Origin: Terrabacter sp. 28 | GTDB taxonomy: Bacteria > Actinomycetota > Actinomycetes > Actinomycetales > Dermatophilaceae | Length of the DNA: 64,000 nt | Assembly: GCA_000955875.1 (NCBI GenBank) | Contig: JYOE01000026.1 | Location: forward strand, 126,486-190,485 | Direction: 5' to 3' | Shown here: piece after piece, positions 59,151 to 64,000 of the stretch | Numbering within the stretch: the stretch's first letter is position 1 | Layout: the number at the start of each line of letters is the position of its first letter | Notes under the pieces: model-generated | Seen by the model: the letters and a program-made list of their open reading frames with translations, nothing else | What the model was told of the DNA's origin: nothing | Database searches by the model: none | Position numbers and translations under genes: made by a program

Positions 59151-60479
59151 TCAACGACTCGTCGACGCCGGCAGGACGAGGGTGAAGGTGGCTCCGCCAC
59201 CGTCGGTGGGTGCGACCTCGAGGGAGCCCCCGTGGTGCCGGACGACCTGGGTGACCAGGGCGAGGCCGAGCCCGAACCGGCGTTCGGCGGTGTCGCGTCG
59301 GGCACGGGCGAACCGGCGGGTCAGCGCCTCCACCTCCTCCGCCGCCACCCCCGGCCCGTGGTCGACGACCTCGACACGCACCTCGCCACCGGCGCAGCGC
59401 GCGGCGACCTCGACGGACGCGCCCGGGTCGGAGTGGGCGATGGCGTTGTCCACGAGGGCCAGCACTGCGCGTCGCAGGCTCGTCGACACCCCGTCCACGA
59501 CGGGGTCTCCCGGGTCCGCGTCCTCCTCCCCGCCCAGAGCCCGTGAGCCCGGCAGCACGCCACGCCACTCGACGGCGACACCCGACCGGGCGGCATACGG
59601 CCGCAGCGACACCACGACGTCGCGGGCCACGGCGGACACGTCGACGACCTCACGCGGGGCCTCGCCGGCATCGAGCTGCGCAGACAGGAGCAGGTCGGAC
59701 AGCACCTCGCCCATCGCCCTGGTGTCGTCGACGAGCTGGTCGGCCTCGCGCACGACGTCGCCGCCCCCGCCCAGGTCTCCGGGCTCCCGGCCCGGGCTGC
59801 GTTGGCCCGCACGGATGCTCCTGCGCAGCAGCTGGGCCCGCGTGCTGATGACCGCCAAAGGGGTGCGCAGCTCGTGGCTCGCGTCGGCGATGAACTGGCG
59901 CTGCAGCTCGAGCGCCTCGGCAAGTGGCCGCACGGCGCGCCGCCCCGCCAGCAGACCGGTGAGCGCCGAGAGCACCACGCCCACGAGCCCGGCGAGGCCC
60001 ATGGCGACGAGCAGGCTGCGTTCCTGGGTCGCGTGCAGACGCACGTCGTAGACGGCTGCGAAGAGGCGGTCCTCCCGCCTGACCCCGGCCGCGGGCCACT
60101 CCCTTCCCTCGGCCACGACGGTCAGCGGGATCGTCGTGCCCTGCCCCGCTGCGGCCCCCGGAGTCCCGGCGACCCCCGAGCGAAGGGCTTCCCCGGCCGC
60201 CGTGGCCACCGACGCGGGCGTGCCCGTCGTCGTCTGCACGCCGGTCGGGCCGACCTCCACGAGCCAGACGCCCGCGGGGGCGTCCACGACGTCGTCCGCC
60301 GTGGCGACCGACGCCTCGACCTGTCGTCGGACGTCCGCCGCCTGCTGCCGGTCGAAGAGCAGGCCTGCGCCCACGATGGCCACGAGCACGACGACGGCGG
60401 TCGTCGCGCCCACGCGTGCGGCTATCGAACGGGAGGCTCGCGCAAACGGGTCGCGTCGCGCCGCCGCCGGCCTCGTCAC
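59151..60479 (-). CDS. Two-component sensor histidine kinase
   Basis: A 442-aa membrane kinase. Two helices (about 24-42 and 157-178) flank an extracytoplasmic sensor of roughly 110 residues. HisKA motif FIADASHELRTPLAV, N-box ALVDNAIAHSD, G-boxes VDHGPGV and RFGLGLALV are intact. GTG start overlaps the response regulator stop (GTGA). It senses an unknown extracellular signal and controls the partner regulator. Confidence 0.92.
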   Translation of the reverse strand: MTRPAAARRDPFARASRSIAARVGATTAVVVLVAIVGAGLLFDRQQAADVRRQVEASVATADDVVDAPAGVWLVEVGPTGVQTTTGTPASVATAAGEALRSGVAGTPGAAAGQGTTIPLTVVAEGREWPAAGVRREDRLFAAVYDVRLHATQERSLLVAMGLAGLVGVVLSALTGLLAGRRAVRPLAEALELQRQFIADASHELRTPLAVISTRAQLLRRSIRAGQRSPGREPGDLGGGGDVVREADQLVDDTRAMGEVLSDLLLSAQLDAGEAPREVVDVSAVARDVVVSLRPYAARSGVAVEWRGVLPGSRALGGEEDADPGDPVVDGVSTSLRRAVLALVDNAIAHSDPGASVEVAARCAGGEVRVEVVDHGPGVAAEEVEALTRRFARARRDTAERRFGLGLALVTQVVRHHGGSLEVAPTDGGGATFTLVLPASTSR

Positions 60480-61180
60480 GAGGAACCCAGACGGTAGCCG
60501 ACCCCGTGGACCGTCTCGACGACGGCGCGGCCCAGCTTGCGTCGCAGGTAGTAGACGTACGTGTCGACGGCGCCGAGCGTGTCGGCCCGAGTGAAGGCGG
60601 TGTCGAGCAGCTCGTCGCGCGTGAAGACGCGCGTGGGCCGCCGCGCGAGGACCTCGAGCAGGGCGGCCTCCCTCGTCGACAGCAGCACGTCCTCCCCCGG
60701 CCCGACGACGCGGTGCTCCCCCACGACGAACCGCCGGGCGCCCACCGGCAGCTCCTCGGCCAGGGAGGCGGGCGGGCGGAGCATCGCGCGCAGCCGGGCG
60801 AGCAGCTCGTCGACGTCGAACGGCTTGACGAGGTAGTCCTGGGCGCCGGCGTCGAGGCCTTCCACCCGGTCAGCCACCGTGCCTCGTGCCGTGAGGAGGA
60901 GCACCGGCGCCGCGACCCCCTTCCTGCGAAGGCGCGTGACGAGGTCGACCCCCTCGACGCCTGGAAGGCCACGGTCGACGACGAGGACGTCCCAGTCACC
61001 GACGAGGCCCTGGTGCAGCCCCTCCTGCCCGTCGCGAGCGGCGGTGACGGCATACCCCTCCTCGGTGAGCAGCCGCGCGAGCATCGTCGACAGCTCCCGG
61101 TCGTCCTCGACGAGCAGGAGCCGCGGGGACGACGCACGCCCAGGAGACGGCCCCGCGCCGGCAGACGCATCCTCGGTCAT
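60476..61180 (-). CDS. OmpR/PhoB-family response regulator
   Basis: A 234-aa regulator. The receiver has VEDD (acidic pair), VVDRGLPG with the phosphoacceptor Asp, and VKPFDVDEL with the conserved Lys. The winged-helix output domain has STREAALLEVLARRPTRVFTR-like and VYYLRRKLG segments. It is followed by its kinase and divergent from the flavin reductase gene, with a palindrome between them. ATG 61180 is chosen; an upstream ATG at about 61207 would overlap that palindrome. Confidence 0.92.
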   Translation of the reverse strand: MTEDASAGAGPSPGRASSPRLLLVEDDRELSTMLARLLTEEGYAVTAARDGQEGLHQGLVGDWDVLVVDRGLPGVEGVDLVTRLRRKGVAAPVLLLTARGTVADRVEGLDAGAQDYLVKPFDVDELLARLRAMLRPPASLAEELPVGARRFVVGEHRVVGPGEDVLLSTREAALLEVLARRPTRVFTRDELLDTAFTRADTLGAVDTYVYYLRRKLGRAVVETVHGVGYRLGSS

Positions 61181-61201
61181 GCCGCCACTCTCGTCCCTGC
61201 G

Positions 61202-61219
61202 TCTCATAAGTTTCTGAGA
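61202..61219. promoter_or_regulatory. Palindrome in divergent response regulator/reductase promoter
   Basis: TCTCATAAGTTTCTGAGA: the TCTCA/TGAGA arms are perfect. The sequence is AT-rich compared with its surroundings and lies between the response regulator gene and the flavin reductase gene. A probable operator or promoter for one or both. Confidence 0.5.
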
Positions 61220-61253
61220 TCCGGTGCAGATGATCAGCTGCGTGAGCAACACG

Positions 61254-62708
61254 ATGACATCCCAGCGCCCGGCGCACCCGGGCACGAGCGAGCGCGTGCG
61301 GCGCGCCCTCGGCCGCGGCGTCGCGTTCCGACGTCGGCGACAGCGCCTCGCCGACCTGCTCGAGGCGCTCGCCCTCGCCACGCTGCTGGCCGTCGTGGCC
61401 CAGTTCCTCGTGAACGGTGGCAGCCACGACCTGCTGACCGGGGCCGCCGGCGACCGGCTCACCGCGGTCGGTCGCCTGACCGGGCTCGTCGCGATGGACC
61501 TGCTCCTCGTCCAGCTCGTCCTCGCGGCCAGGGTGCCGTGGGTCGACCGTGTCTACGGCCTGGACCGCGCGCTCAAGGCGCACCGGGTGCTCGGACGGGT
61601 CACCGTCCCGCTCGTCCTGGTGCACGTCGGGACCATCGTCGTCGGTGCCGCCGTCGGCGACGGCCGCACCGGGCCGGGCGGCGCCCTGCGCGAGCTGCTC
61701 GCCATGGTCACGGGCGGCGACGACCTGCTGATGGCCGCCATCGCCACGCTCCTGCTCGTCGTCATCGCCGTCACGTCGGTCCAGATCGCCCGTCGACGCC
61801 TGGGCTACGAGGCCTGGCACGTCGTCCACCTCACGGCGTACGCCGCGGTCGTCCTCTCCGTCCCGCACGAGCTGTCGCTGGGCTCGGACTTCACGGCGTC
61901 GCCGTGGACGCGCGCCTACTGGTGGTCGCTGTGGCTTCTCGTCGCGGGCAGTGTCCTGCTGTGGCGGGTCGCCCTCCCGGTCGTGCGCAGCGCGCGCCAC
62001 GGTCTGCGCGTCGACCGCGTGGTGGAGGAGTCCGACGGCGTGTGGTCGGTCGTCATGAGGGGTCGGCACCTGGACCGGCTCGACGTCCGCGCCGGGCAGT
62101 TCTTCAACTGGCGCTTCGTGACACCGGGACTGCTGCTCTCGGCCCACCCGTGGTCGCTGTCGGCAGCCCCCGACGGGCGGTCCCTGCGCATCACCGTGCG
62201 CGGACTCGGCGACCACTCGGCGGCCGTTCGCCACCTGAAGCCGGGCACGTTCGTGCTCGCGGAAGGCCCCTACGGCGCCTTCACGACCCGAGCCCGCGTG
62301 CGTCGTCACGTGCTGCTCATCGCTGCCGGCATCGGCGTGACCCCGGTGCGAGCCCTGCTCGAGGAGCTCGTCCGCGAGGGCCACGCCCTTCCCGGTGACG
62401 TCCACGTGCTCTACCGCGCGGACGCGCCGGACCAGCTGCCGCTGCACGGCGAGCTCGAGAGGCTCGCCGACCTCGCCGGCCACCGGCTCCAGACCCTCGT
62501 CGGTCCGCCCGAGGTCGGGTCGCTCCTGCCGGCCGGTGCCGGCGGGGACGGGTCCGACGCGTCGCGCCTTGCCCGTCTCGTCCCGGGGCTCGCCGGGCAC
62601 GAGGTCTACCTGTGCGGGCCTCCTGCCTGGATGTCGCTGGTGCACAGGGCAGTTCAGCGCGCAGGTGTCCCGAGGACCCACATCCACGACGAGAGGTTCG
62701 GCTGGTGA
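61254..62708 (+). CDS. Ferric reductase-like transmembrane flavoprotein
   Basis: A 484-aa protein with an N-terminal six-helix ferric-reductase-like domain bearing His residues (KAHRVLGRVTVPLVLVHVG, WHVVHLTAYAAVVLSVPHE) and a C-terminal FNR-type module: FAD motif HPWSLSAAP, NAD(P) motif GIGVTP and CGPPAWM. It passes electrons from cytosolic NAD(P)H across the membrane. Start is uncertain: ATG 61254 is chosen; GTG 61224 and ATG 61230 are in frame. The next gene overlaps it (GTGA). Confidence 0.87.
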   Translation: MTSQRPAHPGTSERVRRALGRGVAFRRRRQRLADLLEALALATLLAVVAQFLVNGGSHDLLTGAAGDRLTAVGRLTGLVAMDLLLVQLVLAARVPWVDRVYGLDRALKAHRVLGRVTVPLVLVHVGTIVVGAAVGDGRTGPGGALRELLAMVTGGDDLLMAAIATLLLVVIAVTSVQIARRRLGYEAWHVVHLTAYAAVVLSVPHELSLGSDFTASPWTRAYWWSLWLLVAGSVLLWRVALPVVRSARHGLRVDRVVEESDGVWSVVMRGRHLDRLDVRAGQFFNWRFVTPGLLLSAHPWSLSAAPDGRSLRITVRGLGDHSAAVRHLKPGTFVLAEGPYGAFTTRARVRRHVLLIAAGIGVTPVRALLEELVREGHALPGDVHVLYRADAPDQLPLHGELERLADLAGHRLQTLVGPPEVGSLLPAGAGGDGSDASRLARLVPGLAGHEVYLCGPPAWMSLVHRAVQRAGVPRTHIHDERFGW

Positions 62709-63220
62709 GGAAGGCGACATCGGTCATCATGGGCGTCGCGGGCGCCTCCGCCATCGGGGCGTCGTGGGCCGCCGGTCTCACGCCGAAGCACGACACCGTC
62801 AGCGGGGTCACGCTGTCGGCGCCACCGGCGGCAGGTCGCTCCACCGACGCATCCACAGGCCGCCGGCCGGCACGTGGGCCTGCGAGCTCACCGCAGGCGC
62901 ACGAGCGTCCTGGCGCGAAGGCTTCGTCTGCCGTGCCGCGGTCGCGCACCGTCGACGGGGGCGTCGCGCACACGCAGTACGGCGACGTGCAGGTGAGCAT
63001 CACCGTGGTCGGCTCGCGCATCACCGACGTCACGCCACTGCACCTGACCGACAGCTCACGCCACTCCGTGCGCATCAGCGCCCAGGCAGCGCCGGTGCTG
63101 CGCTCCGAGGCCCTACACCGGCAGTCGGCCCAGATCGACATGGTCAGTGGCGCCACCTACACGAGCGACGCCTACCGCCAGAGCCTCCAGTCGGCCATCG
63201 ACGCCGCCCACCTGCCCTGA
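62705..63220 (+). CDS. FMN-binding domain protein
   Basis: A 171-aa exported protein. A signal-like or anchor helix (SVIMGVAGASAIGASWAAG) is followed by a Ser/Pro/Arg-rich linker and an FMN_bind domain ending in SGATYTSDAYRQSL, the motif whose Thr can be covalently flavinylated by ApbE. It probably receives electrons from the reductase encoded just upstream. No apbE gene is visible in the window. Confidence 0.85.
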   Translation: MRKATSVIMGVAGASAIGASWAAGLTPKHDTVSGVTLSAPPAAGRSTDASTGRRPARGPASSPQAHERPGAKASSAVPRSRTVDGGVAHTQYGDVQVSITVVGSRITDVTPLHLTDSSRHSVRISAQAAPVLRSEALHRQSAQIDMVSGATYTSDAYRQSLQSAIDAAHLP

Positions 63221-63403
63221 CGCCAACGCTTCCCGGACCAAGGGCCCCGGCCGGTGCGTCGGGACCGCCCGGATGCTGCCGGGGGTCGAGCCGGCTCCTC
63301 ACCCCGAGCGCGTAGGAACCCACTGCGCCGCGAAGGTCTGCCAGCACCGGATCCGCGGGCGCGGACGACGTCAGAGGCGCGCGTGCGTGGGTAGGAGTAC
63401 GGC

Positions 63404-64000
63404 GTGATCGCTCGCCTCTCGCCCAGCGGCTTCGCTGCGCCGCGGCCCGGCTCGGGACGCCGGCCCTCCGACACCGACGCGGTCGATGCGGTCGACGTCG
63501 CTCCCCGCACGCTCGGGATCGTCCTCGCCGGAGCGCTGGGCACCGTCGCGGCACTCACCCGCCGCAAGCCGCTCCACGCCGTCGGCACCACGTGGGACGC
63601 GCAGCTGCGCATCGACGAGCCGCAGCCCGACCTGCGGGTCCCCGTCCTGGAGGACCGCGGTGCGCACGCGTGCACGGTCCGCGTCTCCCGAGCGCTCGGG
63701 ACGCCCAGCGGCTGGTGGGACATCGGTGGCCTGGCTCTCCGGCTCCCCGGCGCCGGACCCGACTCGGGACCTGCGGACCTCCTCTTCGCGACGACAGGGA
63801 CCGGCCGCGCGACCAGACACGTGCTGCGGCCAGTGCGACGCGCGACCGAGCAGGCCCTGACGACGCTGCTTCCCACGCAGGCGGGCGGACGGTCGCTCGT
63901 GCTCCTCCTGCGCCCGACGACGCGCGACGAGAGGCCTCGGCAGTACGAGCTCTCCGTGGCTGCCGACGGTGGGACGTGGCGACCGGTAGGGCTGATCGAC
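63404..64000 (+). CDS. Unknown protein, runs off the window end
   Basis: At least 199 codons open to the last base, starting at GTG with AGGAG about 6 nt upstream. The N-terminal half has a hydrophobic patch (LGIVLAGALGTVAAL) and the rest has KPLHAVGTTWDAQLRID, WWDIGGLALRLPG and RHVLRPVRRA. It resembles actinobacterial proteins with a catalase-like beta fold, sometimes labelled phosphodiesterase, but I cannot name a family. Its 3' end lies outside the window. Confidence 0.6.
   Translation, partial: MIARLSPSGFAAPRPGSGRRPSDTDAVDAVDVAPRTLGIVLAGALGTVAALTRRKPLHAVGTTWDAQLRIDEPQPDLRVPVLEDRGAHACTVRVSRALGTPSGWWDIGGLALRLPGAGPDSGPADLLFATTGTGRATRHVLRPVRRATEQALTTLLPTQAGGRSLVLLLRPTTRDERPRQYELSVAADGGTWRPVGLID

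Overview
This window is chromosomal DNA from a very GC-rich actinobacterium. The evidence is strong G/C third-position bias, many GTG starts, 4-nt ATGA/GTGA overlaps between genes, leaderless promoters, a glnE-glnA2 pair, a SARP/BTAD regulator, polyphosphate glucokinase and NamH. An Intrasporangiaceae-type organism (Janibacter/Phycicoccus-like) fits, but I cannot prove the genus. I see no rRNA, tRNA, insertion sequence, prophage or CRISPR array.

Layout. 0.36-2.1 kb: a DUF1810 gene running into a 5'-truncated DHA2 transporter. 2.2-20.2 kb: a large cell-surface polysaccharide locus. It holds namH (plus strand) facing a tightly coupled minus-strand operon: orphan LuxR regulator, DegT aminotransferase, PglF-like dehydratase, RtcB-like protein, then from its own promoter Wzz-like protein, HprK-like kinase, GT4 glycosyltransferase, unknown 145-aa protein, APH-like kinase, O-antigen ligase/polymerase, flippase, lipoprotein and initiating sugar transferase. 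Upstream lie a response regulator and a short soluble histidine kinase. A 22-bp box is repeated in front of the orphan regulator and the wzz-like gene, exactly 37 bp from each candidate -10, and its core recurs in front of namH; it may tie the locus into one regulon.

20.7-33.3 kb: a secreted M15-like/peptidoglycan-binding protein, an MFS transporter, glnE and glnA2, a secreted M6 protease, panB, a small conserved protein, map and ppgK. 33.3-36.8 kb: a b6-type cytochrome module divergent from a membrane Ser/Thr kinase. 37-44 kb: a 1982-aa secreted heme peroxidase with RTX and fibronectin III repeats, preceded by a SARP-type regulator with two perfect palindromes upstream.

44.5-51.3 kb: an ABC exporter pair, an MBL-fold hydrolase, a Vps62-like membrane protein, a YihY-family protein and a 60-aa gene. 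51.6-55 kb: a copper-handling set (CopC-CopD fusion, YcnI, membrane protein). 55-57.6 kb: an amino-acid ABC importer behind a Cys-rich upstream ORF that overlaps its start codon. 57.7-64 kb: a DUF3800 protein, a 42-aa membrane peptide, an OmpR-type two-component system divergent from a flavin/heme transmembrane reductase and FMN-binding protein, and an unknown gene running off the window end.

The most interesting region is the polysaccharide locus: an RtcB-fold protein lacking a metal-ligand Asp sits inside a sugar operon with two kinase-fold proteins and a dedicated regulatory circuit.
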